A stretch of 64,000 bases of DNA from an uncultured Olsenella sp. (GTDB taxonomy: Bacteria > Actinomycetota > Coriobacteriia > Coriobacteriales > Atopobiaceae). Where the stretch lies: NCBI GenBank assembly GCA_949291295.1, contig CASEVE010000013.1, positions 1 through 64,000 of the forward strand, in the 5' to 3' direction. A program made the translations under genes and the position numbers. The notes under the pieces are model-generated. The model did no database searches and was not told the origin of the DNA. It saw only the letters and a program-made list of their open reading frames with translations. Shown piece after piece: positions 34,341-43,933 of this stretch. The first letter of the stretch is position 1; every line of letters begins with the position of its first letter.

Positions 34341-35126
34341 TCAGCCAATGAGGCGTCGCTCGAGGGCGGCCTCGGCGAGGGCGAGGTCCTCGGGCAACGT
34401 GACTTTGATGTTGTCGCGCGTGGACTCAACCACGCACACACGGCCACCCAGGCGCTCCACCAGGGAGGCGTCGTCGGTGCCCTGGTACTCGTCACGCACG
34501 GCGCTTCGGTGCGCCGCGACGAGCTTTGCCGTGCGAAACACCTGAGGAGTCTGCGCAGCCCAGTAAAACGAGCGGTCCGGCGTGGCAATGATCGTCGTGC
34601 CCTCGACGAGCTTCAGCGTGTCCACCGAGCGCGTGGCGAGAATCGCCCCCGCAAGCGCCCGGTCCGCGCGCACCGCGGTGCACGCGGCCTCAATCTGCTC
34701 AACCTCGATGAGCGGGCGAGCAGCGTCGTGGACGGCCACCAGCTCCAACCCGCGCGGCACCGCCTCCAAGCCGGATCGCACCGAGTCCTGCCTCGTGGCG
34801 CCGGAGGGCGCGAGCACAACCGGCTTTGTGAGGGTCATCCGCGAGAGCACGTCCTTCTCGACCTCCGCCGCGCGCTCGGGCGCACACACCACCACGATGC
34901 GCGCGACTGAGGGCGCGCGGTCAAACGCCATGACCGACCAGCACATGAGCGGAAGACCGCACAGCTCAACAAACTGCTTGCCGCGCGGGTCTCCAAAGCG
35001 CTCTCCGGAACCGCCGGCAACAATGACGGCGCAGGTGTCGGCAGGTGCCTCCTGGGAGCCCACGCGCTCGGCGCAGACGCTGGGACACGACACGGGAGCG
35101 CCCACGGCTACTCCCCCTTGTCCCAC
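34341..35126 (-). CDS. ispD: 2-C-methyl-D-erythritol 4-phosphate cytidylyltransferase
   Basis: Third step of the MEP pathway. It is 261 residues, about 30 longer than usual at the N-terminus. The core starts at about residue 32, VIVAGGSGERFG, then KQFVELCGLPL, VHDAARPL, and TDDASLVERLG. The annotated ATG overlaps the disA stop by 19 bp; an internal start nearer residue 30 cannot be excluded. Coupling to disA is likely. Confidence 0.94.
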   Translation of the reverse strand: MGQGGVAVGAPVSCPSVCAERVGSQEAPADTCAVIVAGGSGERFGDPRGKQFVELCGLPLMCWSVMAFDRAPSVARIVVVCAPERAAEVEKDVLSRMTLTKPVVLAPSGATRQDSVRSGLEAVPRGLELVAVHDAARPLIEVEQIEAACTAVRADRALAGAILATRSVDTLKLVEGTTIIATPDRSFYWAAQTPQVFRTAKLVAAHRSAVRDEYQGTDDASLVERLGGRVCVVESTRDNIKVTLPEDLALAEAALERRLIG

Positions 35127-36187
35127 ATGCGGTGCAGACTGTTGGCAAGGACGCCGGGGTTCTTGACGCCAATCTCGCCGAGCCGCGACGGGTCGTCGTC
35201 CACGGCCTCCAGCACCTCCTGGAGCGAGCCGTACTCGTCCACGATCTTGTCGGCCATACCGTCGCGCACCACCGAGACGCGCGACAGGGTGCGCAGCCCG
35301 AGCGGCGTCATGACAGAGTCCTCTCCCCGGTCGTCGCTGTAGCCCAGCAGCTTTGCCACAAACTTGGCGGAGCGCAACTGGGTGTTCACGGTGTCGTGCA
35401 ACCGCTTTCTGATGGCGCGTGCCGCCTCCTCGGAGGAGTCCACCGCGTAGTCTCTGACCATGAGGGTGTAGGCCTCGTCCATGCCCGCAAGGTACTCCTC
35501 GCGCTGCATGCGGGTGGTACGGCCCTCGCTGCCGAGCTGGATGATGCAGTCATCGAGCTCGTCTCCGGCCGTCATGAGCACCTCGAAGAGATAGAAGATG
35601 CTCGTGAGGTCACCGAGGGTGACCACGTTGTCAAGCTCGAGGCTCGTGAGGCGCAGCAGGCTGCGGTCGAGCTGGGAGCGCGTGTTCTGCATGGCAACGA
35701 TGAGCTGGTTGACCAGCGAGAAGAGCGCCGTCAGGCTCTTGAGCTCGTAGCCCTTGCCGTCCACGTAGACGTTTACCACCGAGCGGCGGGAGGAGACGGA
35801 GATGACCGTCGCCTTGGTGAGCAGGCTCATGCGCGCGGCGGTACGATGCCGCGTGCCCGTCTCCGAGGTGGGCAGCGACGGGTCGGGATTGAGGTGGTAG
35901 TTCGCGCGCAGAATCTTGGTGAGGTCGCGATCGACCACCACGGCGCCGTCCATCTTGCAGAGCTCGAAGAGACGGTTTGCCGTGAACGAGACGTCAAGTT
36001 TGAAGCCGTCATCACCGGCAGCAAGGACGTTCTCGGTGTCGCCAACGCAGATGAGTGCGCCAAGTTTGCCGGCAAGAATCATGTCGAGCGCCGTACGCAG
36101 GGGCGTGCCCGGCGCCGTCTTCCTGATGGCGTCCTCGAAGCGCTGCTCGCGATCGAGCGCGCCGTTCTCAAACTGGGAACCGTTCAC
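35108..36187 (-). CDS. disA: Diadenylate cyclase DisA
   Basis: Makes cyclic di-AMP from ATP and scans DNA for damage. It is 359 residues. The N-terminal DAC domain has the catalytic DGA (MDGAVVVDRD) and RHR (GTRHRTAAR) motifs. A helical linker follows, then a C-terminal helix-hairpin-helix DNA-binding domain. A TATACT -10-like hexamer lies at 36221-36226 on the minus strand. It is co-transcribed with ispD. Confidence 0.96.
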   Translation of the reverse strand: MNGSQFENGALDREQRFEDAIRKTAPGTPLRTALDMILAGKLGALICVGDTENVLAAGDDGFKLDVSFTANRLFELCKMDGAVVVDRDLTKILRANYHLNPDPSLPTSETGTRHRTAARMSLLTKATVISVSSRRSVVNVYVDGKGYELKSLTALFSLVNQLIVAMQNTRSQLDRSLLRLTSLELDNVVTLGDLTSIFYLFEVLMTAGDELDDCIIQLGSEGRTTRMQREEYLAGMDEAYTLMVRDYAVDSSEEAARAIRKRLHDTVNTQLRSAKFVAKLLGYSDDRGEDSVMTPLGLRTLSRVSVVRDGMADKIVDEYGSLQEVLEAVDDDPSRLGEIGVKNPGVLANSLHRMWDKGE

Positions 36188-36289
36188 GTGCGCCCCTCTC
36201 GTCGATGGCGGTCAGGTACGAGTATAGCGCCGGGCCCGCCGGCCTTTACTCTCGGCGGCCAAGCTCCGGCGCTCAGAGACGAACGAGCA

Positions 36290-36389
36290 GGACCGCCGGG
36301 CCGGGCAAAGGTCCGCCGCGAGTTCTGCAGGCGCGCCCTATGCGCCGAAGCTGTCCGAGCGCCGGACCTTTGCCCGACCGCGGCGGTCC
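36290..36389. repeat. Long inverted repeat at the clpC 3' end
   Basis: Arms 36290-36315 and 36363-36389 (GGACCGCCGGGCCGGGCAAA versus its near reverse complement) differ by one base insertion and a mismatch. It ends 6 bp past the clpC stop, so it is the probable clpC terminator region; no T run is present. Confidence 0.75.
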
Positions 36390-36395
36390 GGACGG

Positions 36396-38981
36396 TCACT
36401 CTCCCGCACTCAGCAGGCCACCCGCGCCCGCAGCCCCACGAGACGGCTCGGGCAGGGCCGAGAAGTCCGGGGAGACCATGCTCTCGCGGCGACGCGGCGC
36501 GGGAATCTCGCCGGTCGTGTGTTCGAAGACGAGCTTGCCGTCCTTCTCGTCCACGCGAATGATCTCTCCGCGGTGCCAGAGGTTCTGGAGCAGCTCCTCG
36601 GAGAGCGGGTCCTCGATGAGCGTCTGGATGGCGCGGCGCAGCGGGCGCGCGCCGTAGACCGGGTCGGCGCCCTCCTTGGCCACGAGGTCGCGCGCGGCGT
36701 CCGTGAGCTCGATGGACATGCCCTGCGCGATAAGGCGCTCGCGCAGGTCGGCCACCATGAGCTCCACGATGCCGCGCAGCTGCTCGGACGTGAGGGAGTT
36801 GAAGACCACGACCTCATCCACACGGTTCAGGAACTCCGGGCGGAAGTGCTTCTTGAGCTCGGACATCACGCGGCTCGTGATCTCCTTGTCGGAGAGCCCG
36901 CCCGCGCCCTGGGCCGAGAAGCCCATGGTGGTGGTCTGCGCGATGTCGCGCGCGCCGATGTTGGACGTCATGATGATGACGGTGTTGGAGAAGTCCACGT
37001 GGCGGCCCTGGCCGTCGGTGAGGCGGCCCTCCTCCAGAATCTGGAGCAGGACGTTGAAGACGTCGGGGTGCGCCTTCTCCACCTCGTCGAAAAGCACGAC
37101 GGAGTAGGGACGGCGCCGCACAGCCTTGGTGAGCTCGCCGCCCTCGTCGTAGCCAACGTATCCCGGAGGCGCGCCGACGAGCTTGGAGACGGTGTGCTTC
37201 TCCATGAACTCGGACATGTCAAAGGAGATGAGCGCCTCCTCGCTGCCGAAGAGGAACTCGGCGAGCGCCTTGGCGAGCTCGGTCTTGCCCACGCCGGAGG
37301 GCCCGAGGAAGATGAACGAGCCGCCGGGGCGGCGCGGGTCCTTGAGCGGGCTGCGGCTGCGACGGATGGCCTTGGCGACCTTGGTCACGGCCTCGTCCTG
37401 GCCAACGACGCGCTCGTGGAGCACGTCCTCGCAGCGCAGCAGCTTGGAGGCCTCGGCCTCGGTGAGGCTCGAGACGGGCACGCCGGTCATGGAGGAGACC
37501 ACGTCGGCAATGTCCTGCTCGTCCACCGTGACCACGTTGGCGGCAAGCTCCTCGCGCCACGCGCTCTCCAGCTCGTCGCGACGGGCCACGAGCGCCTTCT
37601 CCTCGTCGCGCAGGCGTGCGGCCTCCTCAAACTCCTGGGCGGCCGCGGCGGCGGACTTCTCCTCGCGCACGCGGGCAAGGTCGGCGTCGGTCTGGGCAAT
37701 CTCGGGCGGCAGCGTCATCTTGTGGACGCGCGTGCGAGCGCCGGCCTCGTCGAGCACGTCGATGGCCTTGTCCGGCAGGAAGCGATCCTGGACGTAGCGG
37801 CTCGAGAGGGTGACGGCAGCCTGGATTGCGGCGTCGGTGTAGCGCACGTTGTGGTGCTTCTCGTAGCGATCCTTCAGGCCCTCAATGATCTTGAGGGTGT
37901 CCTCGGGGCTGGGCTCGCCGATGTTGACCGGCTGGAAGCGGCGCTCAAAGGCGGAGTCCTTCTCCACGTGCTTGCGGAACTCCTCCGCCGTGGTGGCGCC
38001 AATGACCTGAATCTCGCCGCGCGAGAGGGGCGGCTTCAGGATGGACGCGGCGTCGATGGAGCCCTCGGCCGAGCCCGCGCCAATGACGGTGTGGATCTCG
38101 TCGATGAAGAGGATGTCGTTCTCGGACTCCTCGAGCTCGCGCACGACCTTCTTCATGCGCTCCTCAAACTCGCCGCGGTACTTGGAGCCGGCGACAAGGC
38201 TTGCGAGGTCGAGCGTCCAGATTTGCTTGCCGCGCAGGATGTCCGGCACGTTGCCGCTGGCGATGAGCTGGGCCAGGCCCTCCACGATGGCGGTCTTTCC
38301 CACACCCGGGTCGCCCAGGATGAGCGGATTGTTCTTCTGGCGGCGCGCAAGGACCTGCATCACGCGCTCGATCTCGCGGTCGCGGCCGATGACGGGGTCG
38401 AGCTTGCCGTCCGCGGCAAGCTTGGTGAGGTTGCGGCCGTACTGCTCGAGGACGGAGCCCTCGTCGCCCTGCTGCTGTGGGCCGGGACCACCGAACCCGC
38501 TCATGCGAACGTCCGCCGTAGCGGGCTGCTGGGCAGACTCGGTGCTCTTGCCCGCAAGCTCGTTCACGGCGTTGCGAACCGCGTCGCCCGAGACACCCAT
38601 CTGGCGCAGGGCGTCCATGGCCCGGCCGTTGCCCTCGGCGACGATGCCCAAGAGCAGGTGCTCCGTGGCAATGTAGGTCTGGCCATGGGTCATGGTCTCG
38701 CGATAGGCACCCTCGAGCACGCGCTTGGCGCGCGGCGTGAAGGGGATGTGGCCGCCCGGCACGGGCTCGCCGTCTCCCTCGGTGAGGCTGCGAATGGTGG
38801 TGAGCGTCTCGTCGTAGGTCACGTCGAGCTTGGCGAGCGCCTGCGCGGCCACGCCTTCGCCCTCCTTGATCAAGGCAAGAAGCAGGTGCTCCGTGCCCAC
38901 GTACATCTGCCCGAGGTTGCGCGCCTCGTCCTGGGCGAGGCTCATCACCTTGCGGGCCTTGTCGGTAAACTTCTCGAACAT
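36396..38981 (-). CDS. clpC: ClpC-type AAA+ unfoldase of the Clp protease
   Basis: Unfolds substrates for ClpP and works in protein quality control. It is 861 residues. The double Clp-N repeat starts [14 protein letters not shown]1 has Walker A GDPGVGKT; a UVR-like coiled coil ([18 protein letters not shown]) is the ClpC hallmark; D2 has GPSGVGKTE and [13 protein letters not shown]. No CtsR or McsAB genes are adjacent. A perfect TATAAT lies at 39018-39023 on the minus strand, 36 bp before the ATG, without a good -35. Confidence 0.96.
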   Translation of the reverse strand: MFEKFTDKARKVMSLAQDEARNLGQMYVGTEHLLLALIKEGEGVAAQALAKLDVTYDETLTTIRSLTEGDGEPVPGGHIPFTPRAKRVLEGAYRETMTHGQTYIATEHLLLGIVAEGNGRAMDALRQMGVSGDAVRNAVNELAGKSTESAQQPATADVRMSGFGGPGPQQQGDEGSVLEQYGRNLTKLAADGKLDPVIGRDREIERVMQVLARRQKNNPLILGDPGVGKTAIVEGLAQLIASGNVPDILRGKQIWTLDLASLVAGSKYRGEFEERMKKVVRELEESENDILFIDEIHTVIGAGSAEGSIDAASILKPPLSRGEIQVIGATTAEEFRKHVEKDSAFERRFQPVNIGEPSPEDTLKIIEGLKDRYEKHHNVRYTDAAIQAAVTLSSRYVQDRFLPDKAIDVLDEAGARTRVHKMTLPPEIAQTDADLARVREEKSAAAAAQEFEEAARLRDEEKALVARRDELESAWREELAANVVTVDEQDIADVVSSMTGVPVSSLTEAEASKLLRCEDVLHERVVGQDEAVTKVAKAIRRSRSPLKDPRRPGGSFIFLGPSGVGKTELAKALAEFLFGSEEALISFDMSEFMEKHTVSKLVGAPPGYVGYDEGGELTKAVRRRPYSVVLFDEVEKAHPDVFNVLLQILEEGRLTDGQGRHVDFSNTVIIMTSNIGARDIAQTTTMGFSAQGAGGLSDKEITSRVMSELKKHFRPEFLNRVDEVVVFNSLTSEQLRGIVELMVADLRERLIAQGMSIELTDAARDLVAKEGADPVYGARPLRRAIQTLIEDPLSEELLQNLWHRGEIIRVDEKDGKLVFEHTTGEIPAPRRRESMVSPDFSALPEPSRGAAGAGGLLSAGE

Positions 38982-39152
38982 CTGTGGGCATTCCTTCCAT
39001 ACCGTACAGGTTTCGCAATTATAGCTTGTACCCCGCCCGTGCCTGCCGCAAACCCTTAGGCGACGCTTCGTTTCTTGCAGGACCGCCGAGCAGCAGGCAC
39101 TCCTCGGCAGCGGAGCCGCCTCGGACGCAGGCGAGAAGTGCGACGCGGGCTC

Positions 39153-39339
39153 CGGGCGGGCGGCGCTTCTCGCCGGCACTTGAGGAGTGCCGGCTGCGGG
39201 AGGCTTTGGGGCCGGCACTCCTGCCCGGGCGCCGGGACGGGTCCGGCACCTCTCGGCACTGCCGCGCCCATTTGCCGGCACTTCTCGCCGGCACTCATGG
39301 GTGCCAGCAGTCTCCGGCGCCCCGTCGAGAAGTGCGGGC
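39153..39339. repeat. 187-bp direct repeat, copy A
   Basis: Matches 40822-41008 in the same orientation with only three mismatches and no indel. Inside are several CGGCACTTCTCGCC palindromic units spaced about 52, 31 and 32 bp. The two copies flank the nuclease-like gene at 39408-40520. The rest of 39024-39407 holds more degenerate units and no gene. Confidence 0.95.
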
Positions 39340-39407
39340 GGGCAGCGCCGGCGCCGGCGAGAAGTGCGGCTCAGACAGGAAGCACGAACGACAAGAACGC
39401 CCGCGCC

Positions 39408-40520
39408 TCACCAACCTGGCTTCTCGCTCGGAACGGCAGGTAGCATCTGACTGAGAAGAACGCGTCGCATATGCAACGCCCCTTCATCCGAAAGCGCCCT
39501 GAGCACTCGCCGCTCGTAGTCTGCACCCTCGTGCTTCGCCAGGGAATGCGCGATGCGCGCCAAATAGCCGTTAAGCGCGGGCAACGTCTTCACGTTTCGA
39601 TAGCTTGCCGGAAAGACCGAAATCCCGCATGTCTGGTAGTCCCTGATGCGCCGCTGGTCTTCCTCAAAGGCCTCCTCGCTCACGTGCTCTTTTCCGTTGT
39701 ACTCAGACGCTGTTCCGTGCTTTGGCCAATAGAAATCTGGGCGCATGCGCTCGTGCTCGATGAGGCCACGGACCTCCTCGGGCCACACTATGGGCTCGTT
39801 CTCCAGAAACGCCGGGGTCTCTATGCCCCCAAGGGCAAAATCCAGCTTGAACGCAAAGGACAAGAGCGTCTCTTCCGGAGAGCCGGACCCTCCCTGAACC
39901 AGCTCGGCCGCCCGGCGCGCCCGCTCAAGCCCCCTGATTCTCGTTGCCTCGGCAAGAAAAGCCACGAGCTCATCGGGCGTTGCAACTGGATCGAGCTCAA
40001 AGGCGCACTCGCCAAACGCGGGGTTATCCGGGTCGCGCGCGTAGAGGCCGCAGGCCTCCATCGGAAACGTAAGCAACCTGAAAAATGCCGCGTTTTTTGT
40101 AAGGGCGCCGCGCTTTACGAGTCCAGAAAGGCACTGCTCCATACGAAGGAGGCTCAGGCCCGGGGCCTCGACAAACAGCCGGAGAGATCCGCTGCCAACG
40201 TAGTCCCACGGCGTTCCGTCGGCATGAATCACCTCGAGAAACGAGGATTCCGGCAGCGCCGAGAGCAGAGAGCGAGACCTGATTGACGCCGACTCGCTTC
40301 GCGCCCCTCGCGAGAAAAACGTGAGCTCCAAGGGGTGTGCCGGCGAAAGCTCCCCCAGCCCCTCAGGCAGCGATGCTCTCAGCGCGCCTAGGTCAAGCGG
40401 ACCCTGATCCGCCGACAGGTGCGCCCGCTCCGCCGGAACAAGCAGAAGGTCGGGATCTCGCCGCGCAGCGCGGGTGAGCTTGAGCGAATCCGACCCAGCA
40501 AGAAAGATTTCTTGTCCCAT
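39408..40520 (-). CDS. Uncharacterised protein with a Vsr/DUF559-like nuclease domain
   Basis: 370 residues, not recognised by name. The first 270 residues have no family I can identify. The C-terminal part (about 275-345: MRPDFYWPKHG, then SEYNGKEH, then EDQRRIRDYQTCGISVF) resembles the Vsr/DUF559 branch of PD-(D/E)xK nucleases, with D and E in place but E-x-N where E-x-D or E-x-K is usual. Similar proteins with RxDLxWP...EYDS are frequent in Coriobacteria as I recall. RBS GGGAGG precedes ATG at 40520. It is enclosed by 187-bp direct repeats, which suggests an accessory, mobile or recombination-prone unit. Confidence 0.7.
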   Translation of the reverse strand: MGQEIFLAGSDSLKLTRAARRDPDLLLVPAERAHLSADQGPLDLGALRASLPEGLGELSPAHPLELTFFSRGARSESASIRSRSLLSALPESSFLEVIHADGTPWDYVGSGSLRLFVEAPGLSLLRMEQCLSGLVKRGALTKNAAFFRLLTFPMEACGLYARDPDNPAFGECAFELDPVATPDELVAFLAEATRIRGLERARRAAELVQGGSGSPEETLLSFAFKLDFALGGIETPAFLENEPIVWPEEVRGLIEHERMRPDFYWPKHGTASEYNGKEHVSEEAFEEDQRRIRDYQTCGISVFPASYRNVKTLPALNGYLARIAHSLAKHEGADYERRVLRALSDEGALHMRRVLLSQMLPAVPSEKPGW

Positions 40521-40821
40521 ACGACCTCCCGTTCATTCTGAACACGAAGGTATCAACTCGTGCTTGCACGAATCTTCCCCTCAGATGCGCCGAGCCTACC
40601 GCTAGCTGACACGGCTGCCACTGAGCGAGCATTGCGGCAGCTCAGAAGGCTTGTCTACCACGGGACACACAACATCTTTCTTTTAATCTTTTGGGAAAAG
40701 GACACAGTCTTTCCATAGAGAGTGGTCCAGGCGCAGATAAGGCGCCGAGCAGTTTTGGGCGGCGCTTCTCGGCAGCGGAGCTGCCTCGGGCTGCCGGCAC
40801 TTCTCGCCGGCGGAGCTGTCT
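40521..40821. other. Upstream region of the nuclease-like gene, no gene seen
   Basis: About 300 bp, partly more AT-rich than the surroundings. It contains a 14-bp perfect palindrome TCGTGC-TT-GCACGA at 40558-40571, 38 bp before the start codon, which could be an operator. No coding region or recognised promoter pair was found. Confidence 0.5.
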
Positions 40822-41008
40822 CGGGCGGACGGCGCTTCTCGCCGGCACTTGAGGAGTGCCGGCTGCGGGAGGCTTTGGGGCCGGCACTCCTGCCCGGGCG
40901 CCGGGACGGGTCCGGCACTTCTCGGCACTGCCGCGCCCATTTGCCGGCACTTCTCGCCGGCACTCATGGGTGCCAGCAGTCTCCGGCGCCCCGGCGAGAA
41001 GTGCGGGC
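40822..41008. repeat. 187-bp direct repeat, copy B
   Basis: Second copy of 39153-39339, offset by exactly 1669 bp. Mismatches are at 40829, 40919 and 40994. It ends 38 bp before the lysS terminator. Confidence 0.95.
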
Positions 41009-41046
41009 AGCACGCAAGCGCCGGCGAGACGCGCCGGCAAAGAAAT

Positions 41047-41074
41047 GGCGGCCGGCACAGAAGTGTCGGCCGCC
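41047..41074 (-). terminator. Terminator of lysS
   Basis: GGCGGCCG pairs with CGGCCGCC around a stem interrupted by one mismatch; on the minus strand ATTTCTTT follows. It lies 45 bp past the lysS stop. Confidence 0.7.
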
Positions 41075-41118
41075 AGGTTGACGGATTTGCTCGCCGAGAA
41101 GGCGCGAGGGACGGCGCC

Positions 41119-43344
41119 CTACTTGCCAAACGTGTCGCGGTCCGGAGCGATGGCCTTCATCGCGTCGATGGTGCGCGAGAAGAGCTCGTCGAGCTCCCAG
41201 CCGCAGAGCTCGGCGCCCTTGCGGATAACGTCGCGGTTGCAGCCGGCGGCAAAGCGCTTGTCCTTGAACTTCTTCTTGAGCGACTTCACCTCGAAGTCCA
41301 TGACGGACCTGCTCGGGCGCATGATCACGGCCGCACCGATGAGACCCGTGAGCTCGTCGACGGCAAAGAGGACCTTCTCCATGGGGAGCTCGGGCGCCGG
41401 CAGCTCGGGGTTGTTGTCGGAGTTGTGCGACTGGACGGCGCGCACGAGATCCTCGGAGGCGCCCGCCGCACGCAGGAGCTCGGCCGCGTAGACCGTGTGG
41501 TTGGCCGGGTCATCCGCGTGCTCCTCCCAGTCGAGGTCGTGCAGGATGCCCACGACCTCCCAGAAGTCAGCGTTCTCGGGATCCATCTCCTCGGCAAAGA
41601 CGCGCATCACGCCGCCCACGGTCTCGCCGTGCTCGATGTGAAACTCCTCGTGGTTGTGCTCGGCGAGAAGCGCGAGCGCGGCGTCGCGGTCGATTCCGGC
41701 AACAAGCGCCGCCGGAGCCTCCGCCGCAGCCGCCGTGACCTTCTCGGAGTCCTCGGCGATAGCGTCCACGGAGGCGGCGGCGTTATCCGTCACCACGCCC
41801 GCAACCTGGGCCTCGATGTCCGCGCGCGTGATGGTCTCAGGCTTCATGGCCGGGAAGAGCAGCACGTCGCGGATGGCGGGCTGGTCGCAGAAGAGCATGA
41901 TCATGCGGTCGATGCCGTAGCCGATGCCGCCCGCCGGCGGCATGCCATACTCGAGGGCGCGCACGTAGTCGTAGTCGTAGCCCATAGCCTCGTCGTCGCC
42001 CATGCCCTTGGCGGCAACCTGCTCGGCGAAGCGGCCGGCCTGGTCCACGGGGTCGTTGAGCTCGGAGAAGGCGTTGGCGTACTCGTGGCCGGCAATGACC
42101 AGCTCAAAGCGGTCGGTGAGGCGCGGGTCCTCGGCCTTGCGCTTGGAGAGCGGGGAGACCTCCTCGGGGTAGTCGCACACAAAGGTGGGGTTCACGATGG
42201 TCTTCTCGCCCAGCTCGTCGTAGAGCTCAAAGAGGAGCTTGCCGGCGCCCCAGTTGGGCTGGACCTCGATGCCGTGCTTCTCGCAAAGCTCGCGCAGGTG
42301 CTCGATGGGGGTGTCCATCGTGAGCTCCTCGCCCACGCACTCGGAGGCAATCTCGGAGAGCGGGCGGCTTGCCCAGGTGCCGGACATGTCGATCTTTTGG
42401 CCCTGGAAGGTGATGACCTCGTGGCCCTCCTCGCAGCCGCAGACCTCGCGCGCGATGGCCTTGAACAGGCCCTCGGAGAGGCGCTTCATACCCTCGAGGT
42501 CGGAGTAGGCGCAGTAGGCCTCCATCGAGGTGAACTCAGGGTTGTGCGTGAGGTCCATGCCCTCGTTTCGGAACTGGCGGCCGATCTCAAAGACGCGCTC
42601 CATGCCGCCCACGATGAGGCGCTTGAGCGGCAGCTCGGTGGCAATGCGCAGGTAGAAGTCGCGGTCGAGCGCGTTGAAGTGCGTCACAAACGGACGCGCG
42701 TTGGCGCCGCCGAGGATGGCGTGCATCATCGGCGTCTCGACCTCCATGTAGCCCTCGGCCTCCATGTAGCGGCGGATGAGGGAGATGATCTGGCTGCGCT
42801 TGCGGAAGACGTCGCGGACCTCGGGGTTCATGATGAGGTCCACGTAGCGCTGGCGATAGCGGACCTCACGATCGGTGAGGCCGTGGAACTTCTCGGGCAG
42901 CGGGCGCAGGGACTTGGAGAGCACCGTGAGCTGCGTCGGGGAGACGGAGAGCTGACCGCGGCGCGTACGCATGACGGTGCCCGTGGCGCCCAGGATGTCG
43001 CCAAGGTCAAGGTTGGCGAGAAGCGCCCAGCCCTCGTCGCCCAAAACGTCATGGCGACAGAAGAGCTGGATGGAGCCGGAGACGTCCTCGAGCACGATGA
43101 AGGCGGCCTTGCCCTGCTTGCGCAGCGCTCGCACGCGGCCGGCAACGCTCACCACGTCCTCGGTGTCGGCCCCCTCGGGGAGCTCTGCGTACTTCTCCTC
43201 GAGCTCGCCGGCGTGCGCCGTGACCTCAGAGGAGATGGGATACGGGTTCACGCCCGCGTCGATGAGAGCCTGGCGGCGCGCGCGGCGCATCGTGCGCTCG
43301 TCGGTGGCTGCTGCGGCCGCGCTCGCGGCGGTGTTCTCTGCCAT
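41119..43344 (-). CDS. lysS: Lysyl-tRNA synthetase (class II) fused to an HD-superfamily hydrolase domain
   Basis: 741 residues; ordinary bacterial LysS is about 500. Residues 1-502 are a complete class II LysRS: OB-fold anticodon domain, motif 2 (FRNEGMDLTHNPEFT) and motif 3 (GGIGYGIDRMIML). An Ala-rich linker of about 45 residues leads to an HD domain (about 550-741) with HIEHGETV, GILHDLDWEEH, NHTVYAAELL and a later His/Asn-rich SHNSDNN. It resembles stand-alone HD proteins with MEKVLFAVDELTGLI and MRPSRSV. One continuous frame. ATG at 43344 has AAAGGGA upstream. The HD substrate is unknown. Confidence 0.95.
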   Translation of the reverse strand: MAENTAASAAAAATDERTMRRARRQALIDAGVNPYPISSEVTAHAGELEEKYAELPEGADTEDVVSVAGRVRALRKQGKAAFIVLEDVSGSIQLFCRHDVLGDEGWALLANLDLGDILGATGTVMRTRRGQLSVSPTQLTVLSKSLRPLPEKFHGLTDREVRYRQRYVDLIMNPEVRDVFRKRSQIISLIRRYMEAEGYMEVETPMMHAILGGANARPFVTHFNALDRDFYLRIATELPLKRLIVGGMERVFEIGRQFRNEGMDLTHNPEFTSMEAYCAYSDLEGMKRLSEGLFKAIAREVCGCEEGHEVITFQGQKIDMSGTWASRPLSEIASECVGEELTMDTPIEHLRELCEKHGIEVQPNWGAGKLLFELYDELGEKTIVNPTFVCDYPEEVSPLSKRKAEDPRLTDRFELVIAGHEYANAFSELNDPVDQAGRFAEQVAAKGMGDDEAMGYDYDYVRALEYGMPPAGGIGYGIDRMIMLFCDQPAIRDVLLFPAMKPETITRADIEAQVAGVVTDNAAASVDAIAEDSEKVTAAAAEAPAALVAGIDRDAALALLAEHNHEEFHIEHGETVGGVMRVFAEEMDPENADFWEVVGILHDLDWEEHADDPANHTVYAAELLRAAGASEDLVRAVQSHNSDNNPELPAPELPMEKVLFAVDELTGLIGAAVIMRPSRSVMDFEVKSLKKKFKDKRFAAGCNRDVIRKGAELCGWELDELFSRTIDAMKAIAPDRDTFGK

Positions 43345-43364
43345 GGTGTCCCTTTCAGATAGAA

Positions 43365-43398
43365 GCGCCCCGCACCTGCTGCCGCAGACACGGGGCGC
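43365..43398. repeat. Hairpin between greA and lysS
   Basis: GCGCCCCG at 43365-43372 pairs with CGGGGCGC at 43391-43398. On the minus strand TTCTAT follows, then the lysS ribosome binding site. It could be a weak terminator or attenuator ahead of lysS. Confidence 0.5.
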
Positions 43399-43433
43399 CA
43401 CGCTTACTGCTTGTCGGAAAAGGAAGTGCCGAC

Positions 43434-43910
43434 CTAGCGGGAAATCCCCGTGATGGTGTACTTCCTCGTCTTGCCGGACGGCGCGACGACCTCGACCACG
43501 TCACCCTTCTCGTGACCCACGAGGGCGCTGCCCACGGGAGACTCGTTGGAGATCTTGTGCTCGAGAGAGTTGGTCTCGGTGGTGCCCACGATGGTGAACG
43601 TGGACTTCTTGCCCTTCTCGTCCTCAAGCTCCACGGTGGTGCCAATGGAGACGGTGAGGGCGTGGCCGGAGCCGGCATCCACGATGACGGCCTGCGAGAG
43701 GATCTGGCGGATCTCGTTCACGCGGGAGGCGTTGCGGGCCTCCTCCTCCTTGGCGGCGTCGTACTCGGAGTTCTCGGAGAGGTCGCCAAAGCCGCGGGCC
43801 TCCTTGATGCGCTCGACGATCTCGTCGTGCTTCTCGCCCTCGCGGTACTCAAGCTCCTCGATGAGGCGCTGACGACCCTCGGGGGTGAGCTCGTACTTCT
43901 TGGTTTCCAT
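43434..43910 (-). CDS. greA: Transcription elongation factor GreA
   Basis: Rescues backtracked RNA polymerase by stimulating transcript cleavage. It is 158 residues: an N-terminal coiled coil with the acidic tip (FGDLSENSEYDAAKEE) and a C-terminal FKBP-like domain (NESPVGSALVGHEKGDVVEV). It is 89 bp upstream of lysS in the same direction. Confidence 0.97.
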   Translation of the reverse strand: METKKYELTPEGRQRLIEELEYREGEKHDEIVERIKEARGFGDLSENSEYDAAKEEEARNASRVNEIRQILSQAVIVDAGSGHALTVSIGTTVELEDEKGKKSTFTIVGTTETNSLEHKISNESPVGSALVGHEKGDVVEVVAPSGKTRKYTITGISR

Positions 43911-43933
43911 GTTCTACTCCCTCCCGTGCGTCA

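Noticed and set aside
39024-39400. Short open frames in both strands across the 187-bp repeats
   Set aside because: They arise from repeated CGGCACTTCTCGCC units and have Arg/Pro/Ser-rich nonsense translations in several frames, identical in both repeat copies.
39153-41008. Insertion sequence with transposase
   Set aside because: The flanks are direct, not terminal inverted repeats, no target duplication was recognised and the enclosed protein lacks a transposase DDE or HUH motif.
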